16,277 bases of DNA from Pseudomonadota bacterium (lineage in GTDB: Bacteria > Pseudomonadota > Alphaproteobacteria > Acetobacterales > Acetobacteraceae). Position numbers and translations under genes: made by a program. Shown piece by piece: positions 6,102 through 13,325 of this stretch. The notes beneath the pieces were generated by a model. It ran no database searches and was not told the DNA's origin. It saw only the letters and a list, made by a program, of their open reading frames with translations. The stretch is taken from positions 1-16,277 of the forward strand of contig JAKBAQ010000034.1 in assembly GCA_021808985.1 (NCBI GenBank), in the 5' to 3' direction. Positions within the stretch are counted from its first letter, which is position 1, and every line of letters begins with the position of its first letter.

Positions 6102-7216
6102 TCACGACGCACCTCACCCGCCTCACGCTTACCGGCTTCCGCTCTTATCCCGCGCTGCGTTTTAACCCCGCAGCGCGGATTTGCGTTTTCTCCGGCCCCA
6201 ACGGCGCGGGCAAGACCAATCTGCTGGAAGCTGCCTCGCTGCTGGTGCCCGGCCGCGGCCTGCGGGGGGCCAAAGTCTCAGAACTCGCGCGGCGGGACGG
6301 GGCGGAAACCAGCCGTTGGGCCGTGGCCGCGCAACTCTCCGGCCCTGGCGGCATGTTCGAGATCAGCACCGGCACGGTGGAGGGCGCGCCCGAGCGCCGC
6401 ATGTTCATGCTCGATGGCGCCAAGCCGCGCGCGCAGTCTGAAATCGCCGAACGCCTCGCCGCTGTCTGGCTCACGCCGCAGATGGACCGTTTGTTCACCG
6501 ACTCAGCCTCCGGCCGGCGCAAATTTCTGGACCGTCTGGTCATCGCGCTGGAGCCGCACCATGCGCGTGAGATCGCCGCCTTCGAGGCCGCCGCCGCCCA
6601 GCGCAACCGGCTGCTGGCTGAAAACCCGGACCCGCTCTGGCTGGACGGGCTGGAAGATTCCTGCGCCCGCCATGCCGTTGCCGCCACCGCCGCCCGCGCG
6701 GCGCTCATCGGGCAGCTCAATGCCGTGCTGGCCAGCGGCGCCGCCGCGCCGTTTCCGCTCGTGCGGCTCGGCCTTGGCTGCGCCATCGCCGAAAAACTGC
6801 GCGCCGCCCCGGCGGTGGAGGTCGAGGATGCCCTGCGCGCCGCCTATAAATCCGCCCGCGCGCAGGATGCCGCCCAGCGCGGCGCCTCGCTTGGCCCGCA
6901 AAAGGCCGACCTGCTGATCACCGACGCGGCATCCGCCCGCCCCGCTTCACTCTCTTCCACCGGCCAGCAGAAGGCCATGCTCATCGGCATCGTGCTGGGC
7001 CATGCCGCCCTCATCGCCGCCACGCGCGGCGCGGCGCCGCTGCTCCTGCTCGATGAGCCGCTGGTCCATCTCGATGCCGCCCACCGCGCCGCCTTGTTCG
7101 CGGCGCTCGCAAGCCTCAACCTCGCCGCCTGGGTCACGGGGACTGACATCGAGCCCTTCGCCGGGCTGCGCGCCGCCTGTTATCGCATCCACGAAGGCGT
7201 TATAGCCCCCTTATGA
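6098..7216 (+). CDS. recF: DNA replication and repair protein RecF (probable CTG start)
   Basis: RecF is an SMC-like ATPase that, with RecO and RecR, loads RecA at gaps during recombinational repair. Seen in this frame: an HLTRLTLTGFRSYPALRF N-terminus, Walker A GPNGAGKT at residues 33-40, the ABC-type signature LSSTGQQK at about 285-292, and Walker B LLLLDEP at 315-321. All are counted from CTG 6098, giving 372 aa, the family's normal size. The frame opens after a TGA at 6050-6052 and has no ATG, GTG or TTG before the Walker A motif. The first canonical start, GTG 6245, would delete the nucleotide-binding loop. CTG 6098 overlaps the dnaN stop as CTGA, which suggests coupled re-initiation; ATC 6101 is another possibility. 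The stop overlaps the next gene as ATGA. Confidence 0.9.
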   Translation: MITTHLTRLTLTGFRSYPALRFNPAARICVFSGPNGAGKTNLLEAASLLVPGRGLRGAKVSELARRDGAETSRWAVAAQLSGPGGMFEISTGTVEGAPERRMFMLDGAKPRAQSEIAERLAAVWLTPQMDRLFTDSASGRRKFLDRLVIALEPHHAREIAAFEAAAAQRNRLLAENPDPLWLDGLEDSCARHAVAATAARAALIGQLNAVLASGAAAPFPLVRLGLGCAIAEKLRAAPAVEVEDALRAAYKSARAQDAAQRGASLGPQKADLLITDAASARPASLSSTGQQKAMLIGIVLGHAALIAATRGAAPLLLLDEPLVHLDAAHRAALFAALASLNLAAWVTGTDIEPFAGLRAACYRIHEGVIAPL

Positions 7217-8025
7217 AACTCCTCTTCCTTGGCGACCTGCTGGGCCGCGCCGGGCGTGACGCGGCCATAAAGGCCATTCCTGAACTGCGCGTCCGGCTGA
7301 AACTCGATTTCGTGGCGGTGAACGCCGAGAATGCCAGCCATGGCTTCGGCCTGGGGCCGGACATGGCCGATGCCCTGTTCAAGGCGGGGGCGGATGTCAT
7401 CACCCTGGGCAACCACGCGTGGGACCGCCGCGAGATCATCCCCTATATCGCCCAGGAGAAACGCCTGCTCCGCCCGCTCAACTACCCGCCCGGCACGCCC
7501 GGCCAGGGCTCCGCGCTCGTCACGTTGGCCGATGGCCGCAAGGTGCTGGTCGCCCAAGCCATGGGCCGCTTGTTCATGGACCCGTTGAACTGCCCCTTCA
7601 TGGCGATGGATGAACTGCTGACCCGCCACCGCCTCGGCAACGGCCTGCATGCGATCATCCTGGATATCCACGCCGAGGCCACCTCCGAGAAGATGGCCTT
7701 CGCCCATGCGTTCGACGGGCGGGCCTCCGCCGTGGTCGGCACGCATACCCATATCCCCACCGCCGACCATCAGCTCCTTCCGCGCGGTACGGCCTACTGC
7801 ACCGATCTGGGCATGTGCGGCGATTATGATTCTGTCATCGGCATGAGCAAGGATGCCGCCGTCGCCCGTTTTATCCGTAAAATGCCGGGAGACCGCTTGA
7901 CCCCGGCGGAAGGTCCAGCCACCGTGTGCGGTGCCTTCATCGAAACCGGTGAAGACGGCCTTGCAACCCGTATCGAGCCGGTGCGCCTGGGCGGCCGGCT
8001 GCGTCCCACAGTGCCGGAGGTTTAA
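7213..8025 (+). CDS. ymdB: YmdB-family metallophosphoesterase
   Basis: This 270-aa protein matches the YmdB/TIGR00282 family of dimetal phosphodiesterases; a studied Bacillus member hydrolyses 2',3'-cyclic nucleotides. The metal and catalytic positions align with that family: Asp8 in FLGDLLGRAGR, Glu39-Asn40 in NAEN, Asn67 in GNHAWD, then DIHAEATSEK and the histidines of GTHTHIPTAD. The protein should be cytoplasmic, as no signal peptide is seen. The ATG overlaps the recF stop as ATGA, and the stop overlaps the following lipoprotein gene as TAATG. It therefore appears to be expressed with the dnaN-recF group. Its physiological substrate here cannot be read from the sequence. Confidence 0.9.
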   Translation: MKLLFLGDLLGRAGRDAAIKAIPELRVRLKLDFVAVNAENASHGFGLGPDMADALFKAGADVITLGNHAWDRREIIPYIAQEKRLLRPLNYPPGTPGQGSALVTLADGRKVLVAQAMGRLFMDPLNCPFMAMDELLTRHRLGNGLHAIILDIHAEATSEKMAFAHAFDGRASAVVGTHTHIPTADHQLLPRGTAYCTDLGMCGDYDSVIGMSKDAAVARFIRKMPGDRLTPAEGPATVCGAFIETGEDGLATRIEPVRLGGRLRPTVPEV

Positions 8026-8552
8026 TGCGCCGCGGTTTTTCCCTGCTTTGCCTGTTGTTCAGCCTCAGCGCCTGCGGCTCATCGGGCGTTCGCCAGAGCA
8101 GCTTCGCGGCGCAGGGAAAAATCGACCCGGACGCACCGCGCCAGACCATCCAGCAGATCAGCATAAAAGCCTCGGCGGCAAAAATCTGGTCGCTGCTGGC
8201 GGACCCGCAATCCTGGCCGAGCTGGAACCCCAGCATCCCGCAGACCAGCGCCCCCTATGTTCTGCAAAATGGCAGCCTGTTCTCCTACAATGCCGATGGC
8301 ATGAGCATCCATGCCGCCATCCGGGAATATATCCCGCTCCAGGCGATGGCGTGGACCGGCGATGTGCTCAACTTCCACGCCATCCAGACCTGGACGCTGA
8401 GCCCCCAGGCTGACGGCAGCACTCTTGTCACCATCAGCGAATCCGTCAGCGGTTTCATGATCGGCGTTTTCTTCTCGCAGGCCCAGCTGGAGACGGATGA
8501 TCATACCTGGCTGGTAAACCTGAAGGAAGCGGCTGAGCGCCTCTCATCATAG
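8025..8552 (+). CDS. Putative lipoprotein with SRPBCC-like domain
   Basis: This 175-aa protein begins with a lipoprotein signal peptide: MRRGFS, hydrophobic LLCLLFSLS and lipobox LSAC with Cys at residue 17. The mature part resembles the SRPBCC/polyketide-cyclase (START-like) hydrophobic ligand-binding fold: ISIKASAAKIWSLLADPQSWPSWNPSI near residues 45-70, a central VLQNGSLFSYNADG, and a closing W-rich strand before a C-terminal helix, LVNLKEAAERL. Ligand and role are unknown. The ATG shares one base with the preceding stop (TAATG), with GGAGG at 8016-8020, so it is likely coupled to ymdB. Family assignment is by pattern only, with moderate certainty. Confidence 0.78.
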   Translation: MRRGFSLLCLLFSLSACGSSGVRQSSFAAQGKIDPDAPRQTIQQISIKASAAKIWSLLADPQSWPSWNPSIPQTSAPYVLQNGSLFSYNADGMSIHAAIREYIPLQAMAWTGDVLNFHAIQTWTLSPQADGSTLVTISESVSGFMIGVFFSQAQLETDDHTWLVNLKEAAERLSS

Positions 8553-8583
8553 GCGGCGGGGGTTTGAAAATCCGGCCACCGCC
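8552..8583 (+). other. Weak hairpin after the SRPBCC lipoprotein gene
   Basis: GGCGG (8552-8556) can pair with CCGCC (8579-8583) across an imperfect interior in the 52-nt gap before the acyltransferase gene. No T-run follows, so terminator function is doubtful. Confidence 0.2.
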
Positions 8584-8604
8584 AGGCGCGCTTGCGGCAG
8601 CACC

Positions 8605-9663
8605 ATGACTGACCAGCCCCCCCCGCCACGCCTCGGCGCATTGGAGTTTGGCCGTTTCCTCGCCGCCTCCTTCGTCGTTATCACGCATCTGCCCGCCCTG
8701 GCGCCAGCGCTGCATGGGTTGGCACTCGGCCCGCTCGCCGTGCAGTATTTTTTCGTGCTCAGCGGTTTCGTCATGGTCGTCGCGCACCATGCCGACCCGC
8801 CGGGCTGGACGCGCCCGCTGGCCTTCTGGTGGCGCCGGGCCTGCCGCATCTATCCGCTATACTGGCTCATATTGCTGCCGCTGGCGCTGAGCGGCTGGCA
8901 CGACATTCCGCCGGGTGGGCTGTGGCGCCTGGTCTCGCTCAACCCCGCCACCTACCCTGATCTCATCCCCCCCGCCTGGACCCTGCGTTACGAGCTGGCC
9001 TTCTATTTCATGTTCGGCCTCTGCCTGGCGCCCGGCATTGGCCGCTATGTGCTGGGGCTATGGATGTTTTCGGTTCTGTGGCTCTACCTGCCGCCGGAGA
9101 TCCGCTGGTGCACCTGGCTGACCGGCTGGCACTGGATGCGCGGCGGGCTGGTGATCAGATTCCTGGCCACGGCCAATGTCTATCTGGTGCGCACCTCGAA
9201 TCATTTCGTCAGCGCCTGGGAGGTGCTGTTTTTCGCGGGGCTTGCCGCCGGCTGGGTGTTCAGCGCCGTGCGCCCATCGCGCCTGGCCGGTGGCGCGGCG
9301 CTGCTGCTGGGCGCTTTGCTGTGCCTGCACAGCCTCGCCATCTCCAAATGGGGGGTGGACTATCCCAACGAGCTGCACATTCCCCTGGCCGCCCTGGGCT
9401 ATGCGCTGTTCCTTTACGGCATCGTGGCGCTGGAAGCCTGCGGGCTGTTCCGCTGCGGCAAATGGGGGGTGCGGCTTGGGGCGATGTCCTACCCGCTTTA
9501 TATCGCGCATATGCCATTATTCGCGCTGCTGGGCTGGCTGCTGCCGGGCCATGCCGGCAGCCTGGCGATGTTCGCCGGCGCGTATCTGGCCGCGATGATC
9601 CTGACATTTTATATCGACCGCCCATTGCAGCGCGCCCTGCGCGGCATCAGCCGCTTCAGTTAA
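8605..9663 (+). CDS. Acyltransferase 3 family membrane protein (OafA/YrhL type)
   Basis: This 352-aa polytopic inner-membrane protein has the hallmarks of acyltransferase family 3, which transfers acyl groups (often acetyl) to polysaccharides, lipids or other envelope acceptors. The early RFLAASFVVITH contains the conserved Arg (17) and His (28). It is followed by QYFFVLSGFVM and the RRACRIYPLYWL loop motif, then WTLRYELAFYFMF and a late SYPLYIAHMPLF. About ten hydrophobic segments are visible along the protein. The acceptor cannot be predicted, and no glycan-biosynthesis genes flank it. ATG 8605 has no strong Shine-Dalgarno. The end overlaps the convergent 190-aa gene by 8 bp. Confidence 0.88.
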   Translation: MTDQPPPPRLGALEFGRFLAASFVVITHLPALAPALHGLALGPLAVQYFFVLSGFVMVVAHHADPPGWTRPLAFWWRRACRIYPLYWLILLPLALSGWHDIPPGGLWRLVSLNPATYPDLIPPAWTLRYELAFYFMFGLCLAPGIGRYVLGLWMFSVLWLYLPPEIRWCTWLTGWHWMRGGLVIRFLATANVYLVRTSNHFVSAWEVLFFAGLAAGWVFSAVRPSRLAGGAALLLGALLCLHSLAISKWGVDYPNELHIPLAALGYALFLYGIVALEACGLFRCGKWGVRLGAMSYPLYIAHMPLFALLGWLLPGHAGSLAMFAGAYLAAMILTFYIDRPLQRALRGISRFS

Positions 9664-10228
9664 GCGCCGCCATCGCCTCTGGCCGCAGCAAACCCCCAAG
9701 GCCGCGCAGCAGCCGCTCGCGCGCGGCGAGCGCCGCCTTCGGCTTGGGCGCCAGGGCCTGGAACCATATGTCCAGCGAGGGCGCATCGCCGTTGAAGCCA
9801 TCCAGATTGAAGCGCACGGTTTTCAGCAGGAACGTCACATCCCAGACCTGCGTGCCCGCCCTCTGGCGCAGCCCGGCGGCGATATGCTCCGCCAGTTTCA
9901 TATATGCCGCGAGATCCGCCCGCGCGTAGCCCGCCAGCATCAGCTGCAGATAGCCGCCCGCCACCTCGCGCCGCTCCGCCGGCGCATTCGCCGCCTGGTA
10001 GGCGCCCAGGTCACACGCCACGCTGAACACCGGCGCGCCCGGCGCGGCGAGTGCTGCCAGCAGCGCGCGCATTTCCGCCGAGCCGATTCCCTCCGCGATG
10101 CTGGCCGCGCGCTCCGGGTGGCCGCGCGTGTCGATGAAGCCGTGATTATGGCGGTGCGCATCGCGCTCCGGCCCGTAGGGGATGGTGATCCCCACCGGCG
10201 CGTTCTGCATCCGCACGGCGAGCGGCAT
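9656..10228 (-). CDS. Conserved-looking hypothetical protein, 190 aa
   Basis: I do not recognise this protein. It appears soluble, with no signal peptide or membrane segment. Its codon use is like that of its neighbours and it has a clear Shine-Dalgarno, AAGGA, 8 nt before the ATG at 10228, so it looks like a real gene. Visible features are a His/Asp-rich N-terminal region (PYGPERDAHRHNHGFIDTRG at about 18-37), an Ala-rich helical middle, and an aromatic-rich stretch VWDVTFLLKTVRFNLDGFNG near 127-146. The Shine-Dalgarno lies in the last codons of the upstream methyltransferase gene, with 5 nt between the genes, indicating one operon. The 3' end overlaps the acyltransferase gene tail to tail. 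Confidence 0.72.
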   Translation of the reverse strand: MPLAVRMQNAPVGITIPYGPERDAHRHNHGFIDTRGHPERAASIAEGIGSAEMRALLAALAAPGAPVFSVACDLGAYQAANAPAERREVAGGYLQLMLAGYARADLAAYMKLAEHIAAGLRQRAGTQVWDVTFLLKTVRFNLDGFNGDAPSLDIWFQALAPKPKAALAARERLLRGLGGLLRPEAMAALN

Positions 10229-10233
10229 GTCCT

Positions 10234-11184
10234 TTATCCTTGGATGTCTGGCTTTCTCGCGGTCAGAAACACCATCCGGCGCGTGGTGGTCAACCGTCCG
10301 GCCTCCACCTCGGGCCGCAGCGCGGCCTCCAGCGTGGCGCGTTCCGGCGGTGTGAAGCGTGTTGCCAACAGCTCGCCCAGGCCCGGTGCCCAGGGGTGGG
10401 GCGAGGCGGCGCAGAACACGGCCCAGTCGGTTGTCTCATTTGCCCGCACATCCATGTGCAGCTCCAGATGCAGCGTGCCGAACCCCGCTTGTTGCGCGAG
10501 GCGCAGCAGGTCCCGCTCGCCGTAGCTGGCCAGGGGGCTGGCCGCCATGGCCGCCTCGGTATCGGGGAATTGCGCCGCCTTCCATTTATGCAGCAGCGGC
10601 AGCAGCGCATCCTGTGCCGCGCCGCGCTCCAGCAGCACGCGCATGGCGCAGGCGGCCTGCGCCTCGTCGCGGAACACCGGCTCCGCCAGCGAGAGCCGGC
10701 CGCCGGGTTTGAGCACGCGGAACATTTCCGCCAGGGCCGCTGGCTTGTCAGCCACATAGGCCAGTACTGAGCGGCTGGTCACCGCGTCCAGGCTGCCGGT
10801 CTCCAAGCCTTCCAGCCGCTCCGCCCCGCAGGCCAGGAACCGGCATTGCCCCGCCACGCCCAGTGCCCGCGCCCGCGCCCGCGCATGGCGCAGCAGCGGC
10901 GCGGAAATATCGGCCAGAACCACGCGCAGGCCTGGCCCGGTGCGTTGGATCGCCCGCCACGCCACAACGCCCTCGCCGGTGCCGATATCCGCCATTATCA
11001 TGCCCGGCGCCAGGGCGGCGCCGTCCAGCACGCGCTCCACATAGCCATCCACAACGGCCCGCACGCGCGCCGCCTGCGCTGCATCGCCGCCATGGCGGCG
11101 GTGCAGCAGCCAGCGGCTCCACTCATCGCTGTCGGGCCCGGGGTCAGCGGGCGTGGAATCTATGAGACCGGGGCCGGCGAGCAT
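10234..11184 (-). CDS. Class I SAM-dependent methyltransferase
   Basis: This 316-aa protein has a Rossmann-type SAM-binding core. Motif I is MADIGTGEG at residues 64-72, the acidic ribose-binding residue is Asp92 in VVLADIS, motif II is SLDAVTSRSVLAYV near 131-144, and the post-motif RVLKPGGRLSLAEP is at 156-169. An N-terminal helical region with EWSRWLLHRRHGGD precedes the core, and about 140 residues follow it, probably the substrate-binding part. The substrate is unknown; the arrangement resembles UbiE/ArsM-like small-molecule methyltransferases but no diagnostic residues settle it. It starts 6 nt after the EamA transporter stop and ends 5 nt before the 190-aa hypothetical gene, so the three are likely co-transcribed. 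Confidence 0.87.
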   Translation of the reverse strand: MLAGPGLIDSTPADPGPDSDEWSRWLLHRRHGGDAAQAARVRAVVDGYVERVLDGAALAPGMIMADIGTGEGVVAWRAIQRTGPGLRVVLADISAPLLRHARARARALGVAGQCRFLACGAERLEGLETGSLDAVTSRSVLAYVADKPAALAEMFRVLKPGGRLSLAEPVFRDEAQAACAMRVLLERGAAQDALLPLLHKWKAAQFPDTEAAMAASPLASYGERDLLRLAQQAGFGTLHLELHMDVRANETTDWAVFCAASPHPWAPGLGELLATRFTPPERATLEAALRPEVEAGRLTTTRRMVFLTARKPDIQG

Positions 11185-11190
11185 CGCGCA

Positions 11191-12060
11191 TCATTTTCTC
11201 TGGCTGAAAAACACCGAGAGCATGATGAGCCCGCCACCTGAAAGTTCCGTTAACGTCACCGGCTCGCCCAGCACGATCGTGCCGCCCGCCGCGCTCACCA
11301 CCGGCAGCAGGTACAGGAACCATGCCGATTGCTGCGCCCCCAGCCCGGCGCTGCCCGCGTTCCAGGCCGCGATCGCGATGACCGACGTGCCGAAGCTCAG
11401 CCCGGCCAGCACTTCCCATTGCGTGTGGCTCATATGCCGCATCATCTCCGGTATGCCCGGCAGGCCGATGGCCAGCATCGGCAGCGTGCCCGCGATGACG
11501 GTGATCGCGGTCATCGCCAGCACGCCGCGGCGTTGCAGCAGCGGCGCGGCGATGACGCAGTAAGCCGCCCAGCAGATAGCCCCCAGCAGCAGCAGGGCGA
11601 TCCCCCGCGCATCGCCCACCGCCGGCCCCGCGCTCAGCGCCAGCAGGCCGATGCCGCATGTCCCCGTCGCGCCGGCCAGCATGGTCCATTTGGAGGGCAG
11701 CTTGCGCCGTTGCAGCGCCAGCAGCAGCACGATCAGCAGCGGCTCCGCGCCGTTCAGCAGCCCCGCCATGCCGGCGGAAACCGTGCGGCTGCCGATCACA
11801 TTCGGGATGTTATAGCCCATGACGCCGACCAGCCCGCACGCCGCGCCCAGCACCAGCTCGGAGCGCGGCCAATGCCGCAGCTCCCCCCAGAGCAGGGGGA
11901 TGAAGAACAGCGAGGCGAGCAGATAGCGCAGCGCGATGAACGGCAGCGGCGGCAGGGCGGCATGTGTGCTGCCCACCAGATAGCGCGTGGCGACCGGCGC
12001 GCAGCCCCACAGCAGGGCGGCGAGCAGGGTCAGCCCCGCGGCCCGCAGCTTCGGGTTCAT
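11191..12060 (-). CDS. EamA/DMT-family transporter
   Basis: This 289-aa inner-membrane protein of the drug/metabolite transporter superfamily has two EamA repeats (about residues 8-138 and 148-285) and roughly ten hydrophobic helices. Typical marks are the first helix LTLLAALLWGCAPVATRYLVG, the ALRYLLASLFF segment, the helix ending MGYNIPNVIGSRTVSAGMAGLLNGAEPLL, and the C-terminal PVVSAAGGTIVLGEPVTLTE. The substrate cannot be inferred. The ATG at 12060 is only 3 nt past the T-run of the pgk terminator and has no Shine-Dalgarno. The gene must therefore be read by leakage through that terminator, or from a start site very close to or leaderless at the ATG. Confidence 0.9.
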   Translation of the reverse strand: MNPKLRAAGLTLLAALLWGCAPVATRYLVGSTHAALPPLPFIALRYLLASLFFIPLLWGELRHWPRSELVLGAACGLVGVMGYNIPNVIGSRTVSAGMAGLLNGAEPLLIVLLLALQRRKLPSKWTMLAGATGTCGIGLLALSAGPAVGDARGIALLLLGAICWAAYCVIAAPLLQRRGVLAMTAITVIAGTLPMLAIGLPGIPEMMRHMSHTQWEVLAGLSFGTSVIAIAAWNAGSAGLGAQQSAWFLYLLPVVSAAGGTIVLGEPVTLTELSGGGLIMLSVFFSQRK

Positions 12061-12063
12061 GGC

Positions 12064-12095
12064 AAAAAAGGCCCAGGGGCGTTCACCCTGGGCCT
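12064..12095 (-). terminator. Strong intrinsic terminator downstream of pgk
   Basis: On the minus strand a perfect 10-bp stem, AGGCCCAGGG with CCCTGGGCCT (12095-12086 and 12078-12069), encloses a 7-nt loop and is followed by a run of six T (12069-12064). It begins 24 nt after the pgk stop and ends 3 nt before the eamA start. Confidence 0.88.
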
Positions 12096-12119
12096 GATCA
12101 CGTCAACCAGGTTCAAGCA

Positions 12120-13325
12120 TTACCCCATATTGGAGAGGTCTTTGCTCAACGCTTCCACGCCGGGCAGGATCTTGCCCTCCATCCATTCCAGGAACGCCCC
12201 GCCGGCGCTGGAGAGGTAGCTCAGCCGGTCTTCCACCCCGGCCAGCTTCAGCGCCGAGACAGTATCCCCCCCGCCGCCGACCGAGACGATCTTGCCCTCC
12301 TGCGTCGCCTTGGCGATGGCGTCGGCCAGCGCGTTGGTCGAGGCGTCGAACGGCTTGGTCTCGAACGCGCCCAGCGGCCCGTTCCAGATGATGGTCTTGA
12401 TCTGCGGCAGGCGCTTGATGAAGGCGGCCACTGTGGCCGGGCCGACATCCAGCGCCATCATGCCGGACGGCACCGCGTCCACGCCCACCACCTGGGTCGG
12501 CGCGTTCTCGGCGAATTTTTCCGCCACCACGAGATCTTGCGGCAGCACGATCTCGCAGCCCTTGCGGTGCGCCTCCTCGAGGATTGCCCGCGCCGTCTCG
12601 TGCAGGTCTTTCTCCTGCAACGACTTGCCGACATCATGCCCCTGCGCCGCCAGGAAGGTATTGGCCATGGCGCCGCCGATCACCAGAATATCCACCTTGC
12701 CGACCAGATTGTTCAGCAGTTCGAGCTTGGTGGAGACCTTGGAGCCCGCGACGATCGCCGCCACCGGCCGGGCCGGGTGGCCGAGCGCGGTTTCCAGCGC
12801 ATGCAGCTCCGCCTGCATCAGCCGCCCCGCGAAGGAGGGCAGGTGGCGGGTGATGCCCTCGGTGCTCGCATGCGCGCGGTGGGCGGCGGAGAACGCATCA
12901 TTGACATAAAGATCAGCCAGCTTGGCGAGTTCGGCCGCGAATTGCGGGTTGTTCTCCTCCTCGCCGGCATGGAAGCGCGTGTTCTCCAGCACCAGCACAT
13001 CGCCGTCATGCATCGCATCCACGGCCGCGAGCGCCACGGCGCCGATGCAGTCATTGGCGAAAGCCACCGGCCGGCCCAGCACCTTGCCAAGCGCCGTGGC
13101 GATCGGCCGCAGCGACATGGCTTCAACGACCTTGCCCTTCGGCCGGTCGAAATGGCTGAGCACGATCACCCGCGCCCCCTTGGAGGAGAGTTCGCTGATC
13201 GTCGGCGCCAGCCGCTCCAGCCGTGTGAGGTCGGAGATCACCCCGCCCTGCATCGGCACGTTGAGGTCGGCGCGGAGCAGCACGCGCTGCCCCGCCACCT
13301 TCACATGATCCAGATTCCGGCTCAC
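12120..13325 (-). CDS. pgk: Phosphoglycerate kinase
   Basis: Pgk reversibly transfers phosphate between 1,3-bisphosphoglycerate and ADP in glycolysis and gluconeogenesis (and the Calvin cycle where present). The product is 401 aa, the normal size. Motifs seen are the N-terminal VLLRADLNVP with the substrate-binding Arg/Asp/Asn, LSHFDRPKG, VLENTRFHAGEE, VAAIVAGSKVSTK, the hinge-region IIWNGPLGAFE, and the nucleotide-binding VGGGGDTVSAL followed by SSAGGAFLEWMEGK. The start is GTG at 13325, which overlaps the gap stop as GTGA. An upstream extension to 13376 would put a non-homologous 17-residue leader inside gap and is rejected. No Shine-Dalgarno is evident, so translation is probably coupled to gap. 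Confidence 0.96.
   Translation of the reverse strand: MSRNLDHVKVAGQRVLLRADLNVPMQGGVISDLTRLERLAPTISELSSKGARVIVLSHFDRPKGKVVEAMSLRPIATALGKVLGRPVAFANDCIGAVALAAVDAMHDGDVLVLENTRFHAGEEENNPQFAAELAKLADLYVNDAFSAAHRAHASTEGITRHLPSFAGRLMQAELHALETALGHPARPVAAIVAGSKVSTKLELLNNLVGKVDILVIGGAMANTFLAAQGHDVGKSLQEKDLHETARAILEEAHRKGCEIVLPQDLVVAEKFAENAPTQVVGVDAVPSGMMALDVGPATVAAFIKRLPQIKTIIWNGPLGAFETKPFDASTNALADAIAKATQEGKIVSVGGGGDTVSALKLAGVEDRLSYLSSAGGAFLEWMEGKILPGVEALSKDLSNMG

Noticed and set aside
11329..12219. Plus-strand open frame (296 codons) opposite eamA
   Set aside because: It is antisense to an evident transporter gene and has repetitive Gln/Arg-rich shadow composition.
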